Under the pieces are notes generated by a model. It did no database searches. It saw nothing but the letters and a program-made list of their open reading frames with translations, and had not been told where the DNA came from. From the NCBI RefSeq assembly GCF_900086655.1, contig NZ_LT575476.1:4304934-4368933 (forward strand): a stretch of 64,000 nucleotides of DNA, in the 5' to 3' direction. Position 1 is the stretch's first letter. Each line of letters starts with the position of its first letter. Both the position numbers and the translations under genes were made by a program. The DNA is from Paenibacillus tuaregi. Lineage in GTDB: Bacteria; Bacillota; Bacilli; Paenibacillales; Paenibacillaceae. Below, one piece after another: positions 1 to 8,166 of the stretch.

Positions 1-840
1 GCCCGGCCGAACCAGCAGCGCCGCCGATACTCCCGGGAGGCCACGGTGCCCGGCCTGCTCCGGGAGCTTCAGCCTCGCCTCCTGCAAGCGCTGAACCAGC
101 GCCCGGTCGGCCCTAACCCAGGCTGCATGGATGCCGTGCCCATCCATGGAATCCAGCTCGGCCGTCCTTGCCCCGGCTCCTCGCCCCCCAGCAAGGGCGT
201 ATATAGAGCCTTTGAGGTAGCTTTCCTCCCCTGGAACAGGTGCGCGGCCGCCGCTTCGGTCGGCCACGGTCCAAACCTTATTTTCTAGCGCCACCTCAAG
301 CATCTCAGCCCTTCGCCGGGAACTCCAAGAGATCCCGCAAGTATCCGATCCATCTGGCGTGAAGTAAATGAGCCTCGGCTTATGTTTCCGGATTAAAGTC
401 CGGCATTCCCCAGGAAGCATCCCATCCGGATCACAGGGCACCCCGATAATTTCTACCCCGTTCCTAAGGAATATTTCCCTGGCAGCAGGCGATACCGGTG
501 TCTCCACCAGCACCTTCTCTCCCGGCTTCAACAGCGCGTTCGCAAGCAGTGCGAGAGCCCTTCCCCTACCAGCCGTGACAAATAGGCCCCGCCCATCTTC
601 CAGAGCCGGACTATCTCCGTGTGAGAACCACCCGCTTATTGCCCGGGTTACCTCCGCCTGAAGAACTCCTTCACCAGCAAGACTCAGGAGTTCTTCTTGA
701 ACCTCTCCCTTCCAGGCTTCATATGCGGCTTCCCGCCAGCCGTCCGGGAGAAGTCCTGTCTCCAGACCCTCCTCCGCCAAGGAGATAAGCCCATCCCCCG
801 GTGGTCTCCTCTCTTCAGGGTCTAATTTTCTTTTCGTCAT
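1..840 (-). CDS. Aminotransferase-fold protein (MocR/class I-II-like), C-terminus outside the window
   Basis: The frame is open from an ATG at 838-840 to the left edge (280 codons), so the C-terminus is missing. A GGAGGTG ribosome site lies at 852-858. The order of segments follows the aminotransferase half of MocR/PdxR proteins: a GLFVTAGRGRALALLANALL stretch near residue 90, KVLVETPVSPAAREIF near 115, and LIYFTPDGSDTCGISWSSRR near 165. There is no GntR DNA-binding domain at the N-terminus. Where family members carry the PLP lysine (FSK followed by PGLRLGY) this protein reads ALAGGRGAGARTAEL, so the lysine is apparently absent, and the usual Asp-x-Tyr is DRS. It is probably a non-catalytic or degenerate member. 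GC is high. Confidence 0.6.
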   Translation of the reverse strand, partial: MTKRKLDPEERRPPGDGLISLAEEGLETGLLPDGWREAAYEAWKGEVQEELLSLAGEGVLQAEVTRAISGWFSHGDSPALEDGRGLFVTAGRGRALALLANALLKPGEKVLVETPVSPAAREIFLRNGVEIIGVPCDPDGMLPGECRTLIRKHKPRLIYFTPDGSDTCGISWSSRRRAEMLEVALENKVWTVADRSGGRAPVPGEESYLKGSIYALAGGRGAGARTAELDSMDGHGIHAAWVRADRALVQRLQEARLKLPEQAGHRGLPGVSAALLVRPG

Positions 841-1037
841 CCCCCATTCACCTCCAAATCTCCGCTTGTTTCCTATACCTATGGAAGTCCAAGGTGCCTA
901 ATACCCGCGATTCTGACTTTTTCTCCAACAAATCTCTTTGAAAACATTTACATTTTTTGCGGTCAACAGGGCGAAATGATAGAATGATAGAATACTAAAA
1001 AGGTAAAATTTATAGAAAATGCTTTGAGGTGATTTAC
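841..1037. promoter_or_regulatory. Divergent intergenic region
   Basis: This spacer separates the minus-strand aminotransferase-like gene from the plus-strand pair that starts at 1038 and must hold both promoters. It is AT-rich towards 950-1020. I could not pick a convincing -35/-10 pair. Confidence 0.35.
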
Positions 1038-1448
1038 ATGTCTTTCTCTACGGAGCCTGTTTCCACGCCTCCCGCAACGCGCAGCCAGAGAAATCGGGGA
1101 ACGTCCGTAAAAGTATTTCTGGTAATCTGGCTCGTGCTTATTGGGGCGGGGATTGCCGCAACCTATTGGTACAGCAACCATCTGCAGCAGGCCATGCTGA
1201 AGAGCCTGGATGCCAAGTGGCAAACCCAGACGAATGCCATTAAGGCTGATTACAACGCCAAGCTGACCTCCCTGTCCAAGGAAGTGGGCGAACTAAGCAG
1301 CAAAGTGCAGTCTTTTAATGAGCTGTTGACTTTTACGAAGGACAATGCAAGCAATAAGACCGATAACAGCAACAAGCTGTACACCCAGTTAAATGAAGTC
1401 AAAAAACAACTTAATGCTCTTCAGAGCAAGATGGACCTGCTGAAATGA
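1038..1448 (+). CDS. Single-pass membrane protein with cytoplasmic tail and coiled coil
   Basis: A protein of 136 residues. I chose the ATG at 1038, six bases after GAGGTG (1026-1031), over the in-frame GTG at 1029 that overlaps that ribosome site. Residues 1-24 are polar and basic, about 26-46 form one hydrophobic membrane segment (VFLVIWLVLIGAGIAATYWY), and about 50-136 are rich in heptad-like Leu/Lys/Gln, consistent with an extracellular coiled coil. No enzymatic motif is visible. Its stop overlaps the start of the next gene (ATGA), so the two are translationally coupled and may act together at the cell surface. Function unknown. Confidence 0.8.
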   Translation: MSFSTEPVSTPPATRSQRNRGTSVKVFLVIWLVLIGAGIAATYWYSNHLQQAMLKSLDAKWQTQTNAIKADYNAKLTSLSKEVGELSSKVQSFNELLTFTKDNASNKTDNSNKLYTQLNEVKKQLNALQSKMDLLK

Positions 1449-2515
1449 ACATTCAGGTCAAACAAGTTAACCGGTTCTTTATGCTTGCAACAGCCCCTTT
1501 CTTCGGTCTGTTCATCGCTTTGCTGCTCGGAAGCGTTCACCTGAACTGGGAAGGACAGCAGGTGGCCCTGCCTGAGCCGAAGGAGCTTAATCAGCATGTA
1601 ACCTCATTGTCACAGGGACTGACTAATGCTGAAGAGACAGCTAAATATACGATTTCCACCATTCGCAAAACCTCGCTGCTGTATCAGAAGACGACTAGTG
1701 CAATGTCGCAAATTGTCACATCGGCAAGCTCGGCTTCCCGGCGCCCGGAAATGATCTATGATCACCGGATCACGGCCAAGTTCGGAACAGCTCCCTTTGA
1801 GACCGTACAGAGCGACAAGATCCGGATTGAGTTGTATAAGATTAATCCGGGGAATTATAAAGGGTACGCCATGAAAATCAAACTTAAAACCCCTTCTGCC
1901 ATGAAAATGGCTGTGGCCGGCGACAAGCTCGGCGCCGCAGAGACGACCATGCAGGCAGTCAAGCACAGCGGTGCTGTTGCCGGGATCAATGCCGGCGGAT
2001 TCGCGGATTCAGGCGGCAAGCGCTACCCGCTCAGCACCACGATCCTGAACGGCAAATATTTGACCGGCTTTGAGCCGAGCTATAAGGATCTATCCTTTGT
2101 CGGCCTGAATCAGTCCGGCAAGCTGATCGGAGGAAAATTCTCCAGCCAGGACCAGCTGGACCGGTTGAAGCCTGCCTTCGGGGCCACCTTCGTTCCGGTG
2201 CTTCTGCAGAACGGGTCCAAGACCCCCATCCCAGCCAAGTGGATAACCTCCCCTTACCGGGCGCCCCGCACAGTAATTGGCAGCTACCGGGATGATCAGC
2301 TCCTTGTACTCGTTGTCGATGGTTATGACGAGAAAGGCGGTTCCGGCGCGTCTCTTCCGGAGCTACAGGACAAGCTGTATAATTTGGGAGTGCAGAGCGC
2401 CTACAACCTGGACGGCGGTGGATCGACCTCGCTCATCCTAAACGGCAGAGTGATTAATAAACCTTCAGACGGATCGCTGCGTCCGGTCCCTACTCATTTT
2501 TTATTTTTCAAATAA
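1445..2515 (+). CDS. Membrane-anchored phosphodiester glycosidase (NAGPA-domain) family protein
   Basis: A protein of 356 residues with an N-terminal hydrophobic segment at about 13-31 (signal or anchor) and an extracytoplasmic C-terminal domain from about residue 130. The motifs VAGINAGGFAD (near 178) and YNLDGGGSTSLILNG (near 322) are typical of the NAGPA/phosphodiester glycosidase family, once annotated as exopolysaccharide biosynthesis protein. Members cleave sugar-1-phosphodiesters or act on surface glycans; the substrate here cannot be read from sequence. The ATG overlaps the stop of the coiled-coil membrane protein gene, which makes a two-gene operon. Confidence 0.85.
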   Translation: MNIQVKQVNRFFMLATAPFFGLFIALLLGSVHLNWEGQQVALPEPKELNQHVTSLSQGLTNAEETAKYTISTIRKTSLLYQKTTSAMSQIVTSASSASRRPEMIYDHRITAKFGTAPFETVQSDKIRIELYKINPGNYKGYAMKIKLKTPSAMKMAVAGDKLGAAETTMQAVKHSGAVAGINAGGFADSGGKRYPLSTTILNGKYLTGFEPSYKDLSFVGLNQSGKLIGGKFSSQDQLDRLKPAFGATFVPVLLQNGSKTPIPAKWITSPYRAPRTVIGSYRDDQLLVLVVDGYDEKGGSGASLPELQDKLYNLGVQSAYNLDGGGSTSLILNGRVINKPSDGSLRPVPTHFLFFK

Positions 2516-2584
2516 TAGAGCTTTTAATTTTATATCCGGGATGGTTATAATAGGGGAAGAGAGTAATTGCCTGGAGGTGGCCTT

Positions 2585-2689
2585 GTGTCCTTTTCACTAA
2601 CGTTCTGGATCATTACCTTGGTATTTGCCCTGTTTGTGGGCGGAATTCTAACTGCAGCTTATAACGACGATAAAACTAAAGGCTTGTAA
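2585..2689 (+). CDS. Small single-pass membrane protein (34 aa)
   Basis: A GTG-started frame of 34 codons follows a strong CTGGAGGTGG ribosome site (2572-2580). The product has a Thr/Phe/Ile-rich membrane segment (residues about 5-25, containing WIITLVFALFVGGILTA) and a short charged tail, YNDDKTKGL. A convincing terminator follows directly. No known family was recognised. The good ribosome site and terminator argue for a real gene. Confidence 0.55.
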   Translation: MSFSLTFWIITLVFALFVGGILTAAYNDDKTKGL

Positions 2690-2695
2690 TGAAGA

Positions 2696-2726
2696 AGAAG
2701 CACTTCCACGCGGAAGTGCTTCTTTT
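2696..2726 (+). terminator. Rho-independent terminator
   Basis: A perfect 12-bp stem (AGAAGCACTTCC with GGAAGTGCTTCT) with a 4-base loop is followed by a T run. It ends the 34-aa gene transcript and probably the upstream pair as well. Confidence 0.85.
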
Positions 2727-2746
2727 CGTCCCTTGTCCGGGCATAT

Positions 2747-2771
2747 AAAAAGCGCCGCTGCTTAGCGGCGC
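2747..2771 (-). terminator. Rho-independent terminator of the AbrB-like gene
   Basis: On the minus strand GCGCCGCT and AGCGGCGC form a perfect 8-bp GC stem with a 4-base loop, followed by a run of U. It lies just downstream of the AbrB-like stop. Confidence 0.85.
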
Positions 2772-2789
2772 CCCAACCAAGACAAAAGC

Positions 2790-3044
2790 TTACGCATGTC
2801 TTGGTAAGTGGTTCATTTCAACCAGGCATTGTCCACAGATGGACCGTTCTTTGAACTCGCTCACATCTTCCATATTTCCACAGAACACACACTTCGGACG
2901 ATAACGCTCAAGGATAATATGATCCCCTTGTACGAGAATTTCGACAGGGTCCCCCTCATTCATTTGATATCTCTTCCGAAGCGATTTGGGTAAGACGATT
3001 CTCCCCAGTTGATCCACTTTACGGACCACACCAGCAGGTTTCAT
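2790..3044 (-). CDS. AbrB/SpoVT-family transcription regulator with C-terminal Cys pairs
   Basis: A protein of 84 residues. The start is the ATG before KPAGVVRKVD, preceded by GGAGAGGTG; an upstream in-frame ATG has no good ribosome site. Residues 1-50 are a swapped-hairpin AbrB DNA-binding domain (VVRKVDQLGRIVLPKSLRKR, then MNEGDPVEILVQ). AbrB-type proteins repress post-exponential and sporulation genes as tetramers. The C-terminal part carries CVFC and CGQC, spaced like a zinc site, in addition to the AbrB core. It could be the principal AbrB or an Abh-like paralogue; this window cannot separate them. Confidence 0.88.
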   Translation of the reverse strand: MKPAGVVRKVDQLGRIVLPKSLRKRYQMNEGDPVEILVQGDHIILERYRPKCVFCGNMEDVSEFKERSICGQCLVEMNHLPRHA

Positions 3045-3272
3045 AACAAGCACACCTCTCCCGAAAAATATAAACAGACCGTGCATGAATAGGGCTCTTC
3101 ACTGAAGATATAATAAAGCTTCCCCCTTCTTATATCGGCAGAAAAGAAAAAGATGGAAGGTCTTTAAATAAATTTATTTCGGCATTTTTTTCCTGAATCC
3201 TGCTTAACGATCTAATTTTTGTGATAATTCACGAAAAAATCGCAACTTCAGACATATTTACACATAAAATCC

Positions 3273-3737
3273 TTACTTCATACCAGGAAAATCCAGCTGC
3301 CTCAGCGCTTCATACACAATAATCGCAGCAGAATTGGACAGATTCAGCGAGCGTACCTTGTCGGTCATGGGCATCCGGATTAAGCTGTCTGGATGGGCCT
3401 CAAGGATTTCCGGCGATAATCCTTTGGTTTCCTTGCCGAACACAAAGAAGTCTCCATCCTGATATTGATAGTCACTATATCTTTTGTCCCCTTTGGTGGT
3501 GGCGAAGAAGAATCTGCTGCCTTTATACATCTCCTCAACCTCTGCGAAGGAATCATGGTATTCGATATGAACAGCGTACCAATAATCGAGGCCGGCGCGT
3601 TTCAGCGTGGCGTCATCGGTACGGAAGCCAAGCGGGCGGACAAGATGCAGATGAATTCCCGTAGCCGCGCACGTACGGGCGATGTTACCGGTATTCGCCG
3701 GAATTTCAGGTTCAACGAGTACAATATGTAAAGCCAT
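3273..3737 (-). CDS. trmL: tRNA (cytidine/uridine-2'-O-)-methyltransferase TrmL
   Basis: A protein of 154 residues, the family's normal size. It is a minimal SPOUT (trefoil-knot) methyltransferase: the N-terminal VEPEIPANTGNIARTCAATG binds tRNA, and the C-terminal knot contains FVFGKETKGLSPEIL and VRSLNLSNSAAIIVYEALRQ, which form the SAM site. TrmL methylates the 2'-O of the wobble base 34 in tRNA-Leu isoacceptors. It stands alone, between the AbrB-like gene and a degraded gene fragment. Confidence 0.93.
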   Translation of the reverse strand: MALHIVLVEPEIPANTGNIARTCAATGIHLHLVRPLGFRTDDATLKRAGLDYWYAVHIEYHDSFAEVEEMYKGSRFFFATTKGDKRYSDYQYQDGDFFVFGKETKGLSPEILEAHPDSLIRMPMTDKVRSLNLSNSAAIIVYEALRQLDFPGMK

Positions 3738-3789
3738 GATGAGTGAAGCCCCTCTCTTGTGCGAAAGATTACATCAAATTCATCCTTGT

Positions 3790-3816
3790 ATTATATCACG
3801 TTCTTCCCCTATTCAA
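3790..3816 (-). promoter_or_regulatory. Possible promoter for trmL
   Basis: On the minus strand TTGAAT (3811-3816) and TATAAT (3790-3795) are separated by 15 bp. The -10 is perfect but the spacing is short. It sits just downstream of the SgrR-like fragment's stop. Confidence 0.4.
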
Positions 3817-3826
3817 ACAGCCTGCC

Positions 3827-3975
3827 TTATTCTCTTCGGCGTATCCATACATCCTTATACCGCACTTTGCCCCGTGCATTCAGGCTCATCCCTCCAAATG
3901 CCCCGTCATAGTTCGCGGTCTGCACACTGTGGTACAGGGATGGGATATTACAGCTTCTACGAATAGTCCGCAGTT
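3827..3975 (-). pseudogene. 3' fragment of an SgrR-like solute-binding regulator gene
   Basis: Reading the minus strand to the TAA at 3827-3829 gives about 45 residues that match the C-terminus of the intact gene at 6277-8055, including YHSVQTANYDGAFGGMSLNA and the final VWIRRR. The last 100 bp of homology are identical except for one base; further upstream similarity falls to scattered residues and then disappears. No start codon or N-terminal part is present, so this is a truncated remnant. Confidence 0.85.
3837..3936. repeat. Direct repeat copy A (100 bp)
   Basis: This matches 6287-6386 in the same orientation with one mismatch (G at 3874 against A at 6324). The two copies bracket the S41 peptidase gene. 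Confidence 0.95.
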
Positions 3976-4077
3976 TCAAGCAGCTTACTTTATTACTAAC
4001 AGGCAGCCGGAATAAACCGGCCGCCTATCGTTCATCCATCATTACTAACAATTCAGAAGAGCATACACTGTTCTGTT

Positions 4078-5874
4078 CTATTGATTGTTTTGCTTGGCGT
4101 TAATCGTTTCAATAGCCTTCTCCAAATAAACATCTCGCCCTTCACGGACTTCCTTAATCGTTCGCTGCACCAGCACGGTAGGCTGAATGCCGATGAGATG
4201 GTGCTGGCTGCCGTCTTGTTTCAAGGTTACTAGACCTGTCCATCCCACGATACAGCCACCCGGCAGTTGAATAAAATTCGCGTCTCCATTTGCCCCCGCA
4301 GTCGGTTGCCCGATAATATCCGCCAATCGGTAATGTTCGACGATACCCATAATTGTTTCGGAATAGCTAACTGCGCCTCCATAAGTCAGAAACGCCACTT
4401 TGCCCTTTAATTTCGATTTCTCCGGTTCATGTGTATATTGTATGAGATTAAACTTCACGTTTTCATGATCCGGAAATACAAACAGAGGCATATGGAATTG
4501 CGGCGTCTGGAATGGAGAATCCGTTAGATATTTCAATATATTTATCCCGATTGTACCCGGATACGGATAACCTCTTAAATCGAAGATTACGCCTTTTGCA
4601 TGTCCCAGCTTTGAGAGGTTCTGTTGGAACATGTCTTCGGTCAACCTTGTCAGATTAACGTAATAAATACCGTCCTTTACCTGTTCAACAACGCCTGGCG
4701 TGATGAATTCCTCCACGGTTCGGTCGCCATAAAGAATGGTAAGATCGAGTTTGGTCTTACCCCGTTGCACCGTCAGCCTGGCTTCTGTCCCCTTTTTCCC
4801 TATATAAAATTCACGGGCAGCTAATATACGTTTATATTGCCTACTGCCTTGCATAGTCAGTTCCAACTCTTTAAAGTGCGAGTCTGCTTTCTTCCCGTTT
4901 ATCATTAAAATGACATCTCCGGGCTTAAGACCGGTCTCTTCTTTGGCGTTCGTTACCACAACTTGATCTTCAATCCATTCGACCCGATAAGGAGCGTATA
5001 CCGCCTCGCGTTCAAGTTCAGGAACTATAAAGAGGCTATGCCCATCCTGCAGTTTCGCCAGCATCCGCTTCATGGTAAGTGAATACTGATCCAACGTACG
5101 ATTGTTCAAGCTTTGCTGCAGCGCATCGATTAACGTCCGCTCCCAATCGACCTTCACGACATCGAAATAAGGGTAGAAATGCTGAATGGCATTCCAGGTT
5201 ATGACGACATTAGCCAATTGGACATTCCGATCGTTTAGCGAAACTTTATCCAATTTGATCTTCGCAAGCTGTTGTTGAAGCTTGGTAAGTCTATCCGCCG
5301 ATTCGGCCGTTGCACCAATCGTCCCCTTACTGTCTCTGTACAGAACGATTGGAATATGAGCGAATACGCCCGGGGTTATCTGCTTGACAACCACCTCCCC
5401 CGGCTTCAAAATATGCTTTTGAAGTAGAATTTCGCTCGTGCCCTCGGACTGCAGCCGTTCGCTCGTGTACATTTCTTGGGGAGAGTTCATTTTGACGCCT
5501 TGGTGCAGCCATGCGGTCAAATTGCGGGCCTGCTTAGGCCGGTTGAGCCGGGCTGCTTTGTCCTTGTTCGTAAAGCGCATCGTCGGCGCAATCGGATAGA
5601 AGAGTTCTTGGAGCGCTGCCGTTAATTCCTTGTCCGATTTTGCAGCCCTGGCCTTGCTCACCCCATAAATGGCGAACCGTTGCCAGTCGATTTTCTCGTT
5701 CTCGTCACTCGGGTGGAAGAATCGTATGTACCCGTAGAGCTTCGTAAATGCTTGAACGTTCGTAATCTCTCGACTAACGGGGGCCTCCTTTTCCTTCGCC
5801 ATAGTCGGTACAGCCGACACGAGAAAGACCATCATCGCTACGACTAAAAGACTTATCCGCTTCATTTTGTTCAT
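4078..5874 (-). CDS. Secreted S41-family peptidase
   Basis: A protein of 598 residues from the ATG after CAGGAGGAAAAT; a longer frame starting at 5904 lacks such a site. A signal peptide is clear (basic MNKMKR, hydrophobic core, then PTMAKE near residue 25). The middle contains a PDZ-like segment (ETGLKPGDVILMINGKKA). The C-terminal third is the S41/tail-specific protease fold: GVIFDLRGYP, VAFLTYGGAVSYSETIMGIV with the likely nucleophile serine in VSYSE, and IIGQPTAGANG. The substrate is unknown. The gene lies between two copies of an SgrR-like 3' end, so it was probably inserted here or trapped by recombination between paralogues. Confidence 0.85.
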   Translation of the reverse strand: MNKMKRISLLVVAMMVFLVSAVPTMAKEKEAPVSREITNVQAFTKLYGYIRFFHPSDENEKIDWQRFAIYGVSKARAAKSDKELTAALQELFYPIAPTMRFTNKDKAARLNRPKQARNLTAWLHQGVKMNSPQEMYTSERLQSEGTSEILLQKHILKPGEVVVKQITPGVFAHIPIVLYRDSKGTIGATAESADRLTKLQQQLAKIKLDKVSLNDRNVQLANVVITWNAIQHFYPYFDVVKVDWERTLIDALQQSLNNRTLDQYSLTMKRMLAKLQDGHSLFIVPELEREAVYAPYRVEWIEDQVVVTNAKEETGLKPGDVILMINGKKADSHFKELELTMQGSRQYKRILAAREFYIGKKGTEARLTVQRGKTKLDLTILYGDRTVEEFITPGVVEQVKDGIYYVNLTRLTEDMFQQNLSKLGHAKGVIFDLRGYPYPGTIGINILKYLTDSPFQTPQFHMPLFVFPDHENVKFNLIQYTHEPEKSKLKGKVAFLTYGGAVSYSETIMGIVEHYRLADIIGQPTAGANGDANFIQLPGGCIVGWTGLVTLKQDGSQHHLIGIQPTVLVQRTIKEVREGRDVYLEKAIETINAKQNNQ

Positions 5875-6235
5875 ATTTTCCTCCTGAAAAATATTTAGTA
5901 TCATGCGTCCATCCGTTTGTTACTTTTGATTCTTTTCTAATCTGTTTGTTCATACCACATCAACCTCCTCATTGGTAATGTCCTAATTTTATCCAATCAA
6001 TATTGTCGATTGAATAGTCTTAGGACCAGTTTAAAAATAGACCTTGGTCGAGTTCGCAACTGGACACTCACCGGATAACCTGCCGAGAAAATCCGCAGAA
6101 TTCCACATGAACCTACTCATAAGGACTAAGGACATTCATATGCAGAGATCCCCTATCCGCCCTCGATTGATCCGGGCATAGTGGTTGCCCAATCCAAGCG
6201 ATCAGGCGATCGGCCTGAACTTCACGGATATCATA
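5875..6235. other. Intergenic stretch without recognisable gene
   Basis: About 360 bp between the S41 gene start and the SgrR-like terminator. It should contain the S41 promoter. Short frames here have no ribosome sites and no recognisable motifs. Confidence 0.4.
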
Positions 6236-6272
6236 AGAAAAGAGGTGCTCCCTGTATCGGGGATCACCTCTT
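6236..6272 (-). terminator. Terminator of the SgrR-like gene
   Basis: A 12-bp stem with one mismatch (AGAGGTGATCCC opposite GGGAGCACCTCT in minus-strand reading) is followed by a U run. It lies right after the stop at 6277. Confidence 0.8.
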
Positions 6273-6276
6273 CTAT

Positions 6277-8055
6277 CTATTTCCTCCGGCGTATCCATAC
6301 ATCCTTATACCGCACTTTGCCCCATGCATTCAGGCTCATCCCTCCAAATGCCCCGTCATAGTTCGCGGTCTGCACACTGTGGTACAAAAACAGAACATTA
6401 TAGCTGCTTCGGATCAGTTTCTCAGCCTTAAGCAGTTCCTTGATTCTTAACTGGGCATTACTTTCCGCGATACATCGCGAGATACATGCATCCACTTCCA
6501 CTGCCACATCGCTGCCCAAATGTCCACGAACAAACGAGGTGGCCGAGGTATACAGATTGATTAAGGTTAAGTCCGGCTGCTCACCCAGTACCTCGCCGCC
6601 AAGAATCAAATCCGCTTCCTTGATCCTTTCCGGCTCGGACAGCTCTCTTATCGGAAAAGCACGCCATGCCAGCTGTATGCCCAAGCTTCTGCAGCATGCC
6701 TGTATCCATGCTGCGTTCTCCTCATTGCTGGGCATAGCATACGTGTACAGCCACAAAGTCTCGCCTTGGTAGCTGGATTCGGACAGCAGACGGCGGGATT
6801 CCTCAAGTAAGGCTGGCTGGATGCAGCCGCTGTCTCCCGGGTAAGGGAAAAATCCGGCTGAGGGTCGGGTTCTGATCTCGCCCAATTCCCGAATCATTTT
6901 ACCGCGGTCTATAGCGCTATGAACGGCCTGGCGGAATTTGGCATCCTGTAGAACTCCCGGCTTTTTCATATTAAAGGTCAAATAGGTGCTGCCCTGCTCA
7001 AGCTGCTGCAGATGGGGCTTGGCTCCACTCAAGGTCTGGGCTTCAAAATAAAGGAGCTGAGCCTTCGGGTCCTGGGGCTGCAATGTATGAATCCCCTGAT
7101 AGTTGGGCCATACCCACATCTCGATGCGGTCCAAATGCGGGCGGGTGCCAAAATAATGCTCATGGGCCTGCACAACCAGCATGGACGAGTCATTATGAGT
7201 TAACTTGAAAGGCCCTGTTCCAATAGGATTCCGGGCGAAGCTGGCTTCATCCAGATCAGCCGGTACGATACAATACCGCTCTGAAGCCATCACATTCATA
7301 AACAATCCCATCGGGCGGTCAAATTGAACTTCAAGCTCATATTTGCCTTGGATCTGAATCCGCTGTATGGCGGACAGCATCCAGTCTTCCGGCTGGAAGC
7401 GGCGCACACGCTCCAAGGTAAACTTCACGTCCTCTGCGGTCATACGTCTGCCGTGATGGAACAGGATTCCCTTCCGCAGGTGAATGCGCCATATCTGGCC
7501 GTTGTCCTCACTTTCCCATGCATGTGCCAGTCCAGGAACCAGCCTGCCCTCTTCGGCAGAATATGTACATAAGGGATCAAATATCTGCTCGATCCAGTGA
7601 GCCTCAGTCCTGCGGATTACCCCTGCCGGGTCCAGATCAGGGACCTCCCTGTAGAAGGGAAACCTGAGGATGTCGATGGACTCGCCCCCTGGAACAACGC
7701 CAAACTGGGAGGATAACCATGCTGCAAAGAGCTCGGCCAAATGCCCGTCCTGGAGTGAATCCACAAGCCCTAATGCCTCATTAAGCCGCCCTTCTTGAAC
7801 CTTACGGCGGGCCAATTCCAGAACAAGATCTTGATGTGAGCCTAGGAACGTCAACCTGGAGAGGTGTCCGCGCCCACGGCCGGGCTCCCAGACCAGCAGT
7901 TCCATCTGGCTCATGCGCATGAGCAGAAGCTGGGCGTTCCTGCGCGTGCATCCTAAGGCGTCGGTTAGCTCATCCATCTTGACTGGAAAAGCCTGATTCT
8001 CCCCTTGATGGGAGTATCGCTGCCTAAGCCGGAAATAGTATTTTTCAATTTCCAT
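6277..8055 (-). CDS. SgrR-like regulator: DNA-binding domain fused to a family 5 solute-binding domain
   Basis: A protein of 592 residues with the two-part SgrR layout. Residues 1-115 are a winged-helix domain (MDELTDALGCTRRNAQLLLM, then LLVWEPGRGRGHLSRLTF). Residues about 120-590 resemble a periplasmic solute-binding protein family 5 (YSAEEGRLVPGLAHAWES, LRKGILFHHGRRMTAEDVKF, NPIGTGPFKLT). There is no signal peptide, so the binding domain senses a ligand inside the cell. E. coli SgrR responds to sugar-phosphate stress; the ligand here is unknown. It is divergent from an MFS exporter only 111 bp away, its probable target. Its last 100 bp are duplicated at 3837-3936. Confidence 0.88.
   Translation of the reverse strand: MEIEKYYFRLRQRYSHQGENQAFPVKMDELTDALGCTRRNAQLLLMRMSQMELLVWEPGRGRGHLSRLTFLGSHQDLVLELARRKVQEGRLNEALGLVDSLQDGHLAELFAAWLSSQFGVVPGGESIDILRFPFYREVPDLDPAGVIRRTEAHWIEQIFDPLCTYSAEEGRLVPGLAHAWESEDNGQIWRIHLRKGILFHHGRRMTAEDVKFTLERVRRFQPEDWMLSAIQRIQIQGKYELEVQFDRPMGLFMNVMASERYCIVPADLDEASFARNPIGTGPFKLTHNDSSMLVVQAHEHYFGTRPHLDRIEMWVWPNYQGIHTLQPQDPKAQLLYFEAQTLSGAKPHLQQLEQGSTYLTFNMKKPGVLQDAKFRQAVHSAIDRGKMIRELGEIRTRPSAGFFPYPGDSGCIQPALLEESRRLLSESSYQGETLWLYTYAMPSNEENAAWIQACCRSLGIQLAWRAFPIRELSEPERIKEADLILGGEVLGEQPDLTLINLYTSATSFVRGHLGSDVAVEVDACISRCIAESNAQLRIKELLKAEKLIRSSYNVLFLYHSVQTANYDGAFGGMSLNAWGKVRYKDVWIRRRK
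6287..6386. repeat. Direct repeat copy B (100 bp), inside the intact SgrR-like gene
   Basis: This is the partner of 3837-3936 with 99 of 100 bases the same. It encodes the functional C-terminus of the SgrR-like protein. Confidence 0.95.
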
Positions 8056-8166
8056 CTGAGTCCACTCCGTTTAAAAGGTGAAATACTTGGATGAAAGCTT
8101 CGCTTTTTCTTCCTCTTTTCAACCAGTATACTGATCCCACAATAACACGTAAAGAAAGGTGATCAG
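8056..8166. promoter_or_regulatory. Divergent promoter region between sgrR-like and MFS genes
   Basis: A 111-bp spacer with start codons at both ends (GGAGTGG ribosome site for the regulator, AAAGGTGATCAG for the transporter). An operator for the SgrR-like protein is expected here. I did not identify one. Confidence 0.5.

Noticed and set aside
6113..6298. Minus-strand frame of 61 codons downstream of the SgrR-like gene
   Set aside because: It overlaps the gene end and its terminator and has no ribosome site.
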